The notes: a model not told the origin generated them from the sequence alone. 64,000 nucleotides of DNA from Christensenella sp. (GCA_022784465.1 JALFUR010000009.1:1-64000), one strand, 5' to 3'; positions 1-8,978 are shown, counted from the stretch's first letter. Program-made: numbers and translations.

Positions 1-27
1 GCTATGCATTATTTTGTTTTATGCATT

Positions 28-56
28 TAAAAAAGCCCATCTGGCGTCGATAGACT
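28..56 (-). terminator. Putative intrinsic terminator
   Basis: On the minus strand an 8-bp stem (49-56 with 34-41, including two G-U pairs) with a 7-nt loop is followed by a run of U. It lies just downstream of a 24-codon minus-strand ORF at 61-135 and may end that transcript. Confidence 0.45.
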
Positions 57-60
57 CTTA

Positions 61-135
61 TTAATTTTCTTCGAAAACAACTGCGATTGCGTTAACTTGG
101 CAATCGCCTTTAACTGCTGCGTTTACTTTTTCCAT
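61..135 (-). CDS. Possible 24-residue small protein
   Basis: A minus-strand ATG ORF of 24 codons lies between a possible upstream promoter region and a terminator-like hairpin at 28-56. An in-frame stop directly precedes the ATG, so this is not the tail of a longer ORF. There is no clear Shine-Dalgarno site and the product resembles nothing I can name. It contains one Cys (residue 12) and an acidic C-terminus. A chance ORF is equally possible. Confidence 0.2.
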   Translation of the reverse strand: MEKVNAAVKGDCQVNAIAVVFEEN

Positions 136-168
136 TTACGAATAATTCTAAAATGTTAATTGTAAAAG

Positions 169-200
169 TAAATAGTCAAATGCTAAACTAAAATGCGTTA
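169..200 (-). repeat. Dispersed repeat, copy A
   Basis: Read on the minus strand, this 32-bp stretch matches 46037-46068 with one mismatch. The similarity continues imperfectly for about 20 bp beyond it. The two copies lie 46 kb apart in opposite orientation and both are intergenic. Its proximal half forms one arm of the inverted repeat at 186-216. Confidence 0.6.
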
Positions 201-216
201 ACAGCGCATTTTAGTT
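186..216. repeat. Perfect 12-bp inverted repeat
   Basis: Arms at 186-197 and 205-216 are perfectly complementary with a 7-nt loop. No U-tract follows on either strand, so it does not look like a terminator. It overlaps dispersed repeat copy A. Confidence 0.6.
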
Positions 217-238
217 AGTCAATCTCGGTTTTTCCCGC

Positions 239-264
239 ATTAACGCATTTTATTAACATTTGAC
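239..264 (+). repeat. Dispersed repeat, diverged copy B
   Basis: This stretch starts with the same ATTAACGCATTTTA as the copy at 46035 and ends with the shared ATTTGAC, with changes in between. It lies in the same intergenic region as copy A but in the opposite orientation. Confidence 0.4.
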
Positions 265-344
265 AAGATTTTGAAAAATTTCTGTATTTTGTTGCAGTTT
301 TTCGTAATGGCATCTTGAAATTTGCTCTTAACTCTTAAAAAAAC

Positions 345-1928
345 TTAGTTGTTGCCGTAAACTTTTATGCTAGACAATACTGGATTATTTCGGCTTTGAT
401 TTATTTTTATTCTTATTCCTACAGCATTAATTAGTTTATCTGGGTTTAAACATATTATCTTTTTAGAACCAATAATTGTAGAGTTGCTCACTAGAGTATA
501 AGAGCCATCGCTTAGTTTCAAATATACAGAGAAAGATTCTACTCTTTGGCTAAATGATATATCTTCTGATAAAACAATGGTATGAACTTTTTTAGGTTCA
601 GAAAAAGTTAAATCATAAATATAATCGTTGTTTTTTGATTGATATGAACCATTATCTCCCTTCAAGGAGTCTAACTCAGTATATGAATATTGATTTACGC
701 TATCACCAACAGTTATATTGTAAGCTATTTCATTTGAAAATCTATCTTTTATAGCTTGTCCAAATTCAAGAAGTCTTTCTACATCTTTATCTGCAATTCT
801 TCCTTCCTTGTTTGGTGGGACATTAAGAAGTAGGGAAGAATTTCCGCCTACGGATTTATAGTAGATGTTTAATAATTGTTGTAAACTTTTTGGCTTTTGA
901 TATTTATGATAAAACCAGCCGTCATGAATAGAAACATCTACTTCAGCAGGAGCCCAAGTTAATTCATCATATGCTTGAAGCACACTTCTACTTCCTAAAT
1001 CTTCGCTATCGTATTTTATATTCTTAAGAGCTTTTCCTGTCTTTTCATCAGTTTGAGAAATTTGAGCTACTTTATCTGGGTTTGTTGCTCCACTTCCAAC
1101 AACGCTCCATTCGGATTCACGAGCGACACCTGCTTCGTTTCCAACCCATCTTACATCAGGACCAGATACACATATAACTGCATTAGGTTGCAATTTTCTA
1201 ATTAATTCATAGTATCCTTCCCAATCATATTTAAAATCTGGATCCAAATCTTCGCCACAGGCACCATCAAACCATACAGAGAATAATTCTCCATAATTAG
1301 TTAATAACTCAGTCAATTGGTTTTTAAAGAAAGTATTGTATGCGTTTGTTCCATAAGTGCTTTCATGTCTATCCCATGGAGATAGATAAATTCCAAACTT
1401 TAATCCGTATTTTGCACAGGATTTAGATAGAGCTCCAACAACATCGGTTGTATTGGATGCGTTTGAAACATCATAATCAGTGTATTCACTAGGCCATAAG
1501 CAAAAGCCATCATGATGCTTTGCAGTAAGTATAATACCTTTACTGCCAGATTTAGATAATACATCACACCACTGATCAGTATCTAGATTTGTTGGATTGA
1601 ATTTTTTAGGATCAGTTGTTCCATCTCCCCATTCTTTACCAGTAAAAGTGTTCATTCCAAAATGAATGAAATTATAATAGCCAAGTTTTGAATGTGCAAT
1701 TTGTCTTTCACTTGGTTTAACAGATATATATCTTTCAACATCTGCACTATATTTTAAAGGGTCATTTTCCGTTGCTCCAGATAAAAAAATAGCATCAGTT
1801 GAAGAGTAATTTATTTGCTTTGTAGAATCGTAATAATTATATTTTTTTGAATTACATGAAGAAAATAAAGATATCATAAAGATGACTCCTACTATTAATA
1901 AAATGTAAATACGTTTCGCTTTTTTCAT
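345..1928 (-). CDS. Alpha-L-fucosidase (GH29) lipoprotein
   Basis: Predicted exo-acting fucosidase that releases L-fucose from glycans at the cell surface. Residues 1-25 are a lipoprotein signal peptide ending in a lipobox (LFSSC, Cys25). The GH29 barrel starts near residue 75 and shows HFGMNTF (89-95), HHDGF (138-142) and VWFDG (218-222). Asp221 is the expected nucleophile. After about residue 390 there is a beta-rich C-terminal region resembling the accessory domain of GH29 enzymes. The length of 527 aa is normal for lipoprotein members. It lies 21 bp downstream of the acyltransferase gene on the same strand and probably shares its promoter. No Shine-Dalgarno site is visible before the ATG, which is odd for this genome. 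Family assignment is firm; the linkage specificity is not known. Confidence 0.93.
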   Translation of the reverse strand: MKKAKRIYILLIVGVIFMISLFSSCNSKKYNYYDSTKQINYSSTDAIFLSGATENDPLKYSADVERYISVKPSERQIAHSKLGYYNFIHFGMNTFTGKEWGDGTTDPKKFNPTNLDTDQWCDVLSKSGSKGIILTAKHHDGFCLWPSEYTDYDVSNASNTTDVVGALSKSCAKYGLKFGIYLSPWDRHESTYGTNAYNTFFKNQLTELLTNYGELFSVWFDGACGEDLDPDFKYDWEGYYELIRKLQPNAVICVSGPDVRWVGNEAGVARESEWSVVGSGATNPDKVAQISQTDEKTGKALKNIKYDSEDLGSRSVLQAYDELTWAPAEVDVSIHDGWFYHKYQKPKSLQQLLNIYYKSVGGNSSLLLNVPPNKEGRIADKDVERLLEFGQAIKDRFSNEIAYNITVGDSVNQYSYTELDSLKGDNGSYQSKNNDYIYDLTFSEPKKVHTIVLSEDISFSQRVESFSVYLKLSDGSYTLVSNSTIIGSKKIICLNPDKLINAVGIRIKINQSRNNPVLSSIKVYGNN

Positions 1929-1949
1929 AAAATATTTAATTTAAATGGA

Positions 1950-2852
1950 TTAATCTAGATGAGCTTTTGTGCTCTTAACACCATAATACTTCATGTTGTT
2001 TTCTATCATTTTCTTTTCCATAGCATCATGAACTCTTTGCATTAATTCATTAACTTGAGCATGACCTTTTAAATCAGGGTTTGGATAGAATGGTTCAAGT
2101 ATTTCAATAGAAATCTTAGGTCTTTTCAAAAACTTAGTTAATTTTCTTGGTCTAAATAAAACAACTTGAGCGATAACTGGAACATTGTTTCTACAAGCAA
2201 AAGAGAAAGCCCCTGGTTTAAATTTTCTAATTCTATCATACCATGGCCACAATGATGCTTCAGGGAAAAAGTGTACGAATTTTTTGTTTTGTAGTAATTC
2301 GTCTACTTCTTTAACAAATTTGATAGTTCCAGATGTGGTATTTGGAATAGGGAAAGCATTTAACCAATGCACAATATGTCTAACATAAGGCAATTGGAAA
2401 GTTGTATGAAGAGTTGGAAGATATGACATTTTAGGCCAGTTTGCTTGGCAAGCCATAACGCAATCTATTCCTACGCAATGATTAGAAACAGTTATTGCTC
2501 CTTTTTTATCTTTAATAACTTTGGCAACATGCTTTTTTCCTTTGATATAAAAACCGAAAACAAATGTATCAACAATTGATAAAAGGGCAATTCCTGTAAA
2601 CCAAAGTAAGGTCATAAAGAATCTTTTCACAGGGTTATGAATAACATATTCAAACGAATCGTCAAAAACAACTCCATCGACAAAGGTATTACTTCCAACA
2701 ATATGAGCGTTTTCATCCTCTGGATAAGTATCTATATTGCCAACAGGTATGATGTGCTTCTTCTGTTTTTTACCAGAATTGTCTGCAATAGATTTCTGTT
2801 GATCAATTATAGCGTCTTTGGTTTTTTGTTCAATCTTATCGTTATCTACCAT
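1950..2852 (-). CDS. PlsC-like 1-acylglycerol-3-phosphate acyltransferase
   Basis: Predicted membrane acyltransferase of the lysophosphatidate acyltransferase family (phospholipid synthesis). A hydrophobic segment lies at about residues 78-103. The HX4D motif (in NHCVGID) follows near residue 124, and FFPEASLW matches the FPEG-type second motif with A replacing G. About 60 charged N-terminal residues precede the membrane segment and have no recognised domain. A good Shine-Dalgarno site (AAAGGTG) precedes the ATG. The gene is first in a two-gene unit with the fucosidase. It is a paralogue-like member; the true chromosomal plsC may be elsewhere, and the acyl acceptor is not certain. Confidence 0.85.
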   Translation of the reverse strand: MVDNDKIEQKTKDAIIDQQKSIADNSGKKQKKHIIPVGNIDTYPEDENAHIVGSNTFVDGVVFDDSFEYVIHNPVKRFFMTLLWFTGIALLSIVDTFVFGFYIKGKKHVAKVIKDKKGAITVSNHCVGIDCVMACQANWPKMSYLPTLHTTFQLPYVRHIVHWLNAFPIPNTTSGTIKFVKEVDELLQNKKFVHFFPEASLWPWYDRIRKFKPGAFSFACRNNVPVIAQVVLFRPRKLTKFLKRPKISIEILEPFYPNPDLKGHAQVNELMQRVHDAMEKKMIENNMKYYGVKSTKAHLD

Positions 2853-2870
2853 ATTTTCACCTTTTAAATC

Positions 2871-2899
2871 ATATTAGCATTAAAAAAAATAAGTGTCAA
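2871..2899 (-). promoter_or_regulatory. Sigma-A-type promoter for acyltransferase-fucosidase unit
   Basis: On the minus strand TTGACA (2899-2894) and TAATAT (2876-2871) are separated by exactly 17 bp. Transcription would start about 12 nt before the ATG at 2852. Confidence 0.65.
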
Positions 2900-2999
2900 A
2901 TTATATAATTTGTTCTATTATCTAATAAAAGAAGTTGTACTATTATTTTAAACAATATGCGCGTATATTATTAATATAATTATCTATAATAATATTTGC

Positions 3000-3028
3000 T
3001 TGAATAAATACGATTAATTTGTTACTAT
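3000..3028 (+). promoter_or_regulatory. Putative promoter of the GLUG lipoprotein gene
   Basis: TTGAAT (3000-3005) and TACTAT (3023-3028) are 17 bp apart, and the gene begins at 3067 behind an AGAGGAAAA ribosome site. Confidence 0.45.
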
Positions 3029-3066
3029 AAAGAAGATATTCAAAGCCTGAATTAAGAGGAAAAAAG

Positions 3067-6000
3067 ATGAAAAATACATCAAGATTTTTATTTATATTGA
3101 TTGTTTTGATTTTACTTATGACCTGTATGGTTGCTTGTAAAGAAAATGAAGCAACTATTGCATCTCCTGAGGGCTTAGCTGTAAATGGGGCTATGTTTAG
3201 CTGGAATTCAGTTGAGGGAGCGGAAGGATATGAAGTTGTAGTAGATGAAAATGATCCAGTTCCAACTATAAATACTTATTATGAAGTTGATATGTCTGAG
3301 CTAAGAACGTATTCATTAAAAGTTAGGGCATTTAAAACTGGCGAAAAGGGAGAAAAAGTATACAGCGAATATGCAACTATTTCTCATACTAAGACAAACA
3401 AGTTGGCTAAGCCATCAAATGTTGCATTTGATTTAGAAAATTCAAAACTAGTTAAATGGGATCCTGTTGAAAACGCAAGTTCATATTTATTAAATATTTT
3501 CAATGATAAAAATGTTTTACTTGATACAGTTTCTACTACATCTACTTCATTCTCTTTTGACGAATCAAGTGTTAATGAAGAAGATAGAAAATATTCTTCA
3601 ACAGGAAGATATACTTTATATATAATGGCAAGACCGGGAGAAAACAATCCTACTTATGTTTCATCTGAATCTGTTTCGATTGTTTATTGTGTACAAAAAG
3701 TACTTGCAGCTCCAAATATGTCAGGAATAACAACAACAAGTGTTAGATGGGAGTCGATTGGAGGAGCTACATCATATAAATTATTTGTTTATTATGATAA
3801 TCCAGATGGAGACGATATTCTTGTTAATGAGTTTACAACTACATCGACATCTTATGCTATTTCCAACTTTGATCTTAAAACAAATGGCCACGGTACTTAT
3901 TATTGCAAAGTACAAGCTATAGGAGATGCAGGAGAGAATAAAGTATATTTAACAAGCGATATTTCAGAGCGTGATACAAAATATGATTTATGGGTTCTTC
4001 CTGCATTAAGACAGAGTGATATTACTTTATCTGAAGTAGCAGGAAAAACACAAATTGAAGTGAAGTTAAATTATCTTTATAATTTGTCTTCAATATCTAT
4101 ATCTTTACAAACAACAACCGCATCAGGTTCTTCACAATTATCTTCAATTGAAAAAACCTTATTTGCTCAAGATGCTACAACAACATATTTTGAGACATTA
4201 GATGTAGTTGCAAATAAATTAAAGCATTATTATACAAAAACTCCAGGTTATTACACATTAGCTACAACTTATGATAGTGGAGCAACATTCTATACAAAAA
4301 ATGGAGAGGGTGTATACACTGAGGCTAATGTTGAAAGCGAAGAAGTTTTCAATGCCGGAGAATATTATGTTTATACTCCAGATAAATATATCGAGGCGAT
4401 AGGTGAAGATGTATATACTCAAGTAGGCGAAAACGAAGAGTTTGATAAATCAAAGGTTTATTATATACACAATGGCGTTTCTTACGTTATATCTGCAATA
4501 ACCAAATTTGAAGATGGAGTAACTTACTATACAAAATCTACAGCAGATCTTGTATTTTTACCTGGTGTAACTTACTATGAGGTAGATGAAGTAGTATTCA
4601 CATTTGATTTAGATGATTTATTTGAAAATAAAGATGATAAATCATATTATGGAAAACTATTTACAATTACAACAACTGTTGTAGGATCTTCAAATAGTGT
4701 AATTTCACCAACTACTATTGTTTTAGAAGAAAAATATTTAAGTTATAAAAAGCCGGAAGTTGTAGATAATTCAAAAGAGTTTGAAGAAGCTCCTGAAGAG
4801 ATAAAAGCTATGTTTGCAGGTAAGGAGAATTACCAAGCAAAATATAGAGAATTCGTAGATGCATATAACGGATGGTACTATATTACATCTATGGGAGAAT
4901 TACAATATTTAAGAATAGATGCATTAAGCAACTATGTTGTAGTATGTGATTTAGATAATGAATTATATGAATGGAATCCAATTGCTAATTTTGATGGAAT
5001 CTTAGATGGATATAATCATAGCATTTCAAACCTTATATATTGCGAAGACGATTCTGTATTAGATCAACAATTAGGATTAATTAATACCAATAGAGGAACA
5101 ATTAAGAATTTATTTGTTATCAATGTTAAGACATTAATTACAGGGCCAAAGACAGGTATGCTTGGTGGTATTGTATGCGAAAATGAAGGAACAATAGAAA
5201 ACTGTTTTGTATCAGGAACTTTAACAAGCATTGAAAATATAGGCGGAATTGTTGCTGAAAATTCTAATAGCGGAATTATTAAAAATAGCCAATCTATAAC
5301 AACAATTACAGCACAAAGTGTAGCTGGTGGAATCGCTGGATTTAACTATGGAAGAATTATAGGCTCATATTCAACAAAAGATATAAAAGCAAAAGAAGCG
5401 TTATTCTTAGTTGGAGATTTTGAAGCATTAAAAGCTTATTATGAAGGTGATAATACTACTGAAATCTATGTAAAAACTGATGATGAATACGAAAGCATTG
5501 GCGTATATACAGATGGAAAATACGAAAAAGAAAATGGTGACAAATATGATGCGTATTATGTATATGGTTCAAGAATAGCTTTTGTAGGCGGATTGGTTGG
5601 CTACAATACAGGAGATATTAATAATTCATTTGCTCTTGGTAATGTTGAAGCAAAAGCTAAGGATGTAGCATACGCAGGTGGCTTAATTGGATATAGTGAA
5701 AGTGGCACAATTGAAAAATGTTATGCTGGAGAAAAATTCTCTCTTGATCCAACAAAAAGATCTTTAGTATCTTCAGAAGCAGCAGTAGCCGCTGCAGGTG
5801 GATTTGTCGGAAGAATTGAAGCTGGAATCATTACAAATTCATATTCAACATCAAGAACTGTTGCTTCAGACAATTTCGGTGGATTTGTTGGATACAATGT
5901 TTCTGCCACAGTTTCTTACTGCTATTCAACAGGTGGAACATCAAGTCAAAGTTCTATAAATAAAGGAGCATTTGTTGGTAATAATACAGGAACAATAGAT

Positions 6001-6399
6001 AATTGTTATTTCTATAACTACTTTGCTTCTGAAAACTATAACAATATAGACTCATGTGCTGAGCAATGTGCATCATTAGCAATTGTTGCAGAAAAATTAG
6101 CTTCAACAGGAGCATTCAATACATTGTTGTATTCAGATTCAAGTATTGACGATTCTGATAAATACAGAGAGCCAACACTTACAGGATTAATTTATACTCA
6201 AGAATATGAATTACAAAAAGGCTCAGGTGGATACATTAACGAAGGTGCATATTTAGTTGATTCAGATAAAGTAACTAATATTACAGCAGATGAAAATGTT
6301 GAATATATCACTATTGGTGATAATACAAGAAAAGGAACAATTGTAGTTGTTTTAGCTACAGATACAGCAAGAATTGCATTCTTAGTTACTGTTAAATAA
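3067..6399 (+). CDS. Surface lipoprotein with Fn3-like and GLUG repeats
   Basis: Predicted cell-surface lipoprotein: signal peptide with lipobox at Cys24, then two or three fibronectin-III-like modules (about residues 30-300). From about 395 to 520 there is a run of degenerate repeats with a GxTYYxK core. From about 690 onward come at least eight GLUG-type units of the form GG(I/L/F)(V/A)G.N.G.I..(C/S)(Y/F), expected to fold as a right-handed beta-helix. GLUG repeats occur in secreted adhesins and IgA-protease-like proteins; no catalytic domain is visible here, so an adhesive or scaffold role is inferred. Roughly 60 residues (about 775-830) interrupt the GLUG array with another YYxxD-type insert. 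There is no sortase signal, which fits a lipid anchor. Binding target unknown. Confidence 0.85.
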   Translation: MKNTSRFLFILIVLILLMTCMVACKENEATIASPEGLAVNGAMFSWNSVEGAEGYEVVVDENDPVPTINTYYEVDMSELRTYSLKVRAFKTGEKGEKVYSEYATISHTKTNKLAKPSNVAFDLENSKLVKWDPVENASSYLLNIFNDKNVLLDTVSTTSTSFSFDESSVNEEDRKYSSTGRYTLYIMARPGENNPTYVSSESVSIVYCVQKVLAAPNMSGITTTSVRWESIGGATSYKLFVYYDNPDGDDILVNEFTTTSTSYAISNFDLKTNGHGTYYCKVQAIGDAGENKVYLTSDISERDTKYDLWVLPALRQSDITLSEVAGKTQIEVKLNYLYNLSSISISLQTTTASGSSQLSSIEKTLFAQDATTTYFETLDVVANKLKHYYTKTPGYYTLATTYDSGATFYTKNGEGVYTEANVESEEVFNAGEYYVYTPDKYIEAIGEDVYTQVGENEEFDKSKVYYIHNGVSYVISAITKFEDGVTYYTKSTADLVFLPGVTYYEVDEVVFTFDLDDLFENKDDKSYYGKLFTITTTVVGSSNSVISPTTIVLEEKYLSYKKPEVVDNSKEFEEAPEEIKAMFAGKENYQAKYREFVDAYNGWYYITSMGELQYLRIDALSNYVVVCDLDNELYEWNPIANFDGILDGYNHSISNLIYCEDDSVLDQQLGLINTNRGTIKNLFVINVKTLITGPKTGMLGGIVCENEGTIENCFVSGTLTSIENIGGIVAENSNSGIIKNSQSITTITAQSVAGGIAGFNYGRIIGSYSTKDIKAKEALFLVGDFEALKAYYEGDNTTEIYVKTDDEYESIGVYTDGKYEKENGDKYDAYYVYGSRIAFVGGLVGYNTGDINNSFALGNVEAKAKDVAYAGGLIGYSESGTIEKCYAGEKFSLDPTKRSLVSSEAAVAAAGGFVGRIEAGIITNSYSTSRTVASDNFGGFVGYNVSATVSYCYSTGGTSSQSSINKGAFVGNNTGTIDNCYFYNYFASENYNNIDSCAEQCASLAIVAEKLASTGAFNTLLYSDSSIDDSDKYREPTLTGLIYTQEYELQKGSGGYINEGAYLVDSDKVTNITADENVEYITIGDNTRKGTIVVVLATDTARIAFLVTVK

Positions 6400-6418
6400 T
6401 TGAATTAAAAATCTTATA

Positions 6419-6457
6419 AGATGTTTTCATTAGTGCAATAATGGAAACATCTTTTTT
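6419..6457 (+). terminator. Intrinsic terminator of the GLUG lipoprotein gene
   Basis: A 12-bp stem (6419-6430 with 6441-6452, one wobble pair) with a 10-nt loop is followed by six T. Confidence 0.85.
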
Positions 6458-6630
6458 ATGGCTTATACGTAAAAAAATGCACAGTAAATGCAATAGATAA
6501 AACAACTTTAAAGGTAGATGCAAAAACAGGTATTGGTTGTTAAGATGCGTGAGTATATGTCCGCATGAAGCAAGAAGCATTCTCCTATAATGGTATCTAT
6601 TGCTGCAATGGCCAGGAAGAAATACAACAA

Positions 6631-6922
6631 ATGGTTGTATGGGCTATTAGAATATCTAGCATAGGTTATATATTTATGGGATTGTCGATAGGAGTACAGG
6701 GAGTTTTGCAAGCACTTGGATATGCATTAAAAACCACTTATAATATCTTTATTAAGACTTGTCGTTTTGGTCTTACCTTTAGTATGGCTATTTTGCTTAT
6801 CGTCAAATGCGTCAATGCTGGTTTGGATAGCATTCCCAATAGCTAAATTAATTACTGCATTAATATCTGTTATATATGTGTATATGGCTTATAAAAAGAA
6901 AATTAAAGGAATGTTTATATAG
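6631..6922 (+). pseudogene. MATE-family efflux transporter, 3' remnant
   Basis: The translated stretch from 6631 (RISSIGYIFMGLSIGVQGVL) is typical of late membrane segments of MATE drug/Na+ antiporters. The reading frame is lost in the A-run near 6730-6736. Shifting the frame there restores a continuous MATE C-terminus (PLIISLLRLVVLVLP, then VWIAFPIAKLITALIS and a Lys-rich tail) ending at the TAG 6920-6922. Only about the last quarter of a normal 450-residue transporter remains; no recognisable 5' part lies upstream, where the GLUG gene terminator sits. It is therefore a relic, not a functional gene. The region 6458-6630 holds nothing else I recognise. Confidence 0.75.
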
Positions 6923-6927
6923 GAACA

Positions 6928-6963
6928 AAATAGGCATGAGAGTTTTATCAATCATGCCTATTT
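6928..6963. terminator. Bidirectional terminator hairpin
   Basis: Perfect 12-bp arms (6928-6939 and 6952-6963) with a 12-nt loop lie between the MATE remnant and the convergent symporter gene. A-rich and T-rich flanks allow function on either strand. Confidence 0.7.
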
Positions 6964-6987
6964 AATTATATAAATTAGTTATATGTA

Positions 6988-8631
6988 TTAGTTATTTTCA
7001 CTTGCTGAGTCTAAAGCTACCTTTGCATCAACGACTACTTTTTTGTTATAACAATCAAAAATAGAGTCTACTTTTTCTTTATCTAAAATGTTTTTCTTTG
7101 TTTCAAATTTGTATGTAATTAAAGAAACAATAGGGACAATAATCAAATTAACAAGCATAGCTATTGCGCCAGCTACAACTGCATTTGCAAGATTTAGTTT
7201 TTCGCCAGAAGATAGAGTAACAGTTAAGAAGTTCCATCCAGCTAATTTATAAATTAAAGAGAATATCATGATTGATAAACCTACAACAAAGCTTGTCCAT
7301 ACAGAAGATTTTGTTGTCTTTTTCCAATATAGCCCAAATAAGAATGGCGCAAGAAAAGCTCCAGCTAACGCTCCCCAAGAAATACCCATCAAAGATGCAA
7401 TTTCACTAAAATTATATACTTTTTGTATAATGGCGATTAATGCAGAAATCACAATGAATACAGCAATGAATATTCTCATTATAAATACTTGTTTTTTGTC
7501 TGTCATATTTTCTTCTTTAACCAATCTGCCTTTAATTAAATCAAGAGTCAAAGTTGAAGAAGAAGTTAATACCAATGAAGATAAAGTAGACATAGAAGCG
7601 CTTAAAACTAAAATTACAATTAGCGCCATTAATAAATCAGAAGTAACAGCTTTTTCAAGCATTGTTGGGATGATAGAATCAAAATCTTTTGTATTAGATA
7701 CAAACAATCTACCAAAACCGCCAAGGAAATAACATCCTCCAGCAACTATTAATGCAAAAATGGTTGAAATGATAGTGCCTTTTTTAATATCTTCTTCACT
7801 TTTGATTGCGTAGAATTTGCCAACCATTTGAGGAAGACCCCAAGTTCCTAAAGATGTCAATATAACTACAAATAGTAAAAATACTGGCATTGGGCCAAAG
7901 AAAGAAGTATATTCCCATCCAATTTCAGGGGAAGTAGCCATTGATTGCATTGCTGCTGTTAAACCGCCTTGAGAAGATAGTACGGCTCCGATTACAGCCA
8001 CAATACCTATTATCATAATAAAGCCTTGTATAAAGTCATTAACGGCTGTAGCCATATATCCGCCAACAGTAACATAAACTGCGGTTAAAAGAGCCATAAT
8101 GCATACAATAATAATGTAAGCAAGATTTTCATTAGTAAATCCAAAAGCGACAGTAAATAGTCTGCTTAAACCATTAAATAAAGATGCTGTATATGGAATC
8201 AAGAAAATAAAAACAATAATTGCTGCAGCAACTTTTAAAGCTGTTGAATCAAATCTTTTTCCAAAGAAATCTGACATTGTTTTACTATCTAATTTTTGAG
8301 TCATAATTCTTGTTCTTCTTCCAAGAACAACCCATGCTAGTAAAGAACCAATAATTGCGTTGCCTATACCGACCCATGTGCTAGATACGCCAAATAGGTA
8401 TCCAAATTGTCCCGCATAACCAATGAATATAACGGCACTAAAATAAGAAGTTCCATATGCAAAGGCAGTAAGCCAAGGACCAACAGATCTTCCACCAAGA
8501 ACGAAGCCGTTAACATTTGTTGCTTTTTTTCTGCAAATAACTCCAATTGCAATCATTAGGCCGAAAAACAAAAGCATCATTAAAACGTTGACAACAACCC
8601 TCGATGTGCTTGATGCTAATAAAACTGACAT
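6988..8631 (-). CDS. Sodium:solute symporter (SSS family), candidate tyrosine transporter
   Basis: Polytopic membrane protein (547 aa, about 13 hydrophobic segments) of the SSS family that includes PutP and PanF. The conserved start of the family is visible in GGRSVGPWLTAFAYGTSYFS (about residues 46-65), and a GGYMATAVNDFIQG motif follows near 190-203. It should couple uptake of a small organic solute to Na+. Sequence alone would not give the substrate. The 5' leader, however, is a T-box riboswitch whose specifier reads UAC, so expression should rise when tRNA-Tyr is uncharged. That makes tyrosine, or a tyrosine-containing or related substrate, the best inference. A strong GGAGGG site precedes the ATG. 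The gene is monocistronic and ends at a hairpin shared with the convergent MATE remnant. Confidence 0.88.
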   Translation of the reverse strand: MSVLLASSTSRVVVNVLMMLLFFGLMIAIGVICRKKATNVNGFVLGGRSVGPWLTAFAYGTSYFSAVIFIGYAGQFGYLFGVSSTWVGIGNAIIGSLLAWVVLGRRTRIMTQKLDSKTMSDFFGKRFDSTALKVAAAIIVFIFLIPYTASLFNGLSRLFTVAFGFTNENLAYIIIVCIMALLTAVYVTVGGYMATAVNDFIQGFIMIIGIVAVIGAVLSSQGGLTAAMQSMATSPEIGWEYTSFFGPMPVFLLFVVILTSLGTWGLPQMVGKFYAIKSEEDIKKGTIISTIFALIVAGGCYFLGGFGRLFVSNTKDFDSIIPTMLEKAVTSDLLMALIVILVLSASMSTLSSLVLTSSSTLTLDLIKGRLVKEENMTDKKQVFIMRIFIAVFIVISALIAIIQKVYNFSEIASLMGISWGALAGAFLAPFLFGLYWKKTTKSSVWTSFVVGLSIMIFSLIYKLAGWNFLTVTLSSGEKLNLANAVVAGAIAMLVNLIIVPIVSLITYKFETKKNILDKEKVDSIFDCYNKKVVVDAKVALDSASENN

Positions 8632-8649
8632 AATTTCCCTCCAAAATAT

Positions 8650-8915
8650 AAAAATCCTCTATGTATCAAACATAGAGGACGATTTTTCACCGTGGTACCA
8701 CCTCAATTCGTAAGCAAAACTTACCTTAAGCTCAAAGCATTAACTCTTTTACGGCGGTCACAATTCCGTTACAGCCTACACATAATATATTAACTTCGAC
8801 TGTACAGCTCCAAGAATGTATTCGTTATAATCAGGATATCATTTTTCAGCATACAATGACTCTCTAAAAACCATGAAAAATAACTACTTGTTTCTCTTCG
8901 TTGCCTTTAACAATT
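8650..8915 (-). promoter_or_regulatory. T-box riboswitch, specifier UAC (Tyr)
   Basis: Read on the minus strand, the leader carries Stem I features (AGAGAG then a distal loop), a specifier region CGAAUACAUUCUUGG and, at about 8704-8691, the T-box core GGUGGUACCACGG. A terminator hairpin follows (8679-8671 with 8663-8655, then five U at 8654-8650). Aligning the conserved AUUCUUG after the specifier with the well-studied B. subtilis glyQS leader places UAC (8820-8818), a Tyr codon, in the specifier position. It controls the SSS transporter. Uncharged tRNA-Tyr is expected to stabilise the antiterminator and allow transcription. Confidence 0.92.
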
Positions 8916-8917
8916 TG

Positions 8918-8946
8918 ATTTTATAAATAATGATATATTTTGTCAA
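8918..8946 (-). promoter_or_regulatory. Promoter of the T-box/symporter transcript
   Basis: TTGACA (8946-8941) and TAAAAT (8923-8918) are spaced 17 bp on the minus strand, immediately upstream of the T-box leader. Confidence 0.7.
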
Positions 8947-8967
8947 TATATACAAAAAAAATATGCT
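8940..8967 (+). promoter_or_regulatory. Putative divergent promoter of the HAD gene
   Basis: TTGTCA (8940-8945) and TATGCT (8962-8967) are spaced 16 bp. The -35 box overlaps, back to back, the -35 box of the symporter promoter. The predicted start of transcription falls within a few bases of the ATG at 8979, suggesting a very short or absent 5' leader. Confidence 0.35.
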
Positions 8968-8978
8968 AAAATAAAGCT

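Noticed and set aside
6508..6711. Minus-strand ORF of 67 codons over the MATE relic
   Set aside because: It is antisense to the recognisable MATE remnant and has no supporting signals.
7268..7732. 154-codon plus-strand ORF
   Set aside because: It lies wholly within the symporter gene on the opposite strand and has no ribosome site or recognisable domain.
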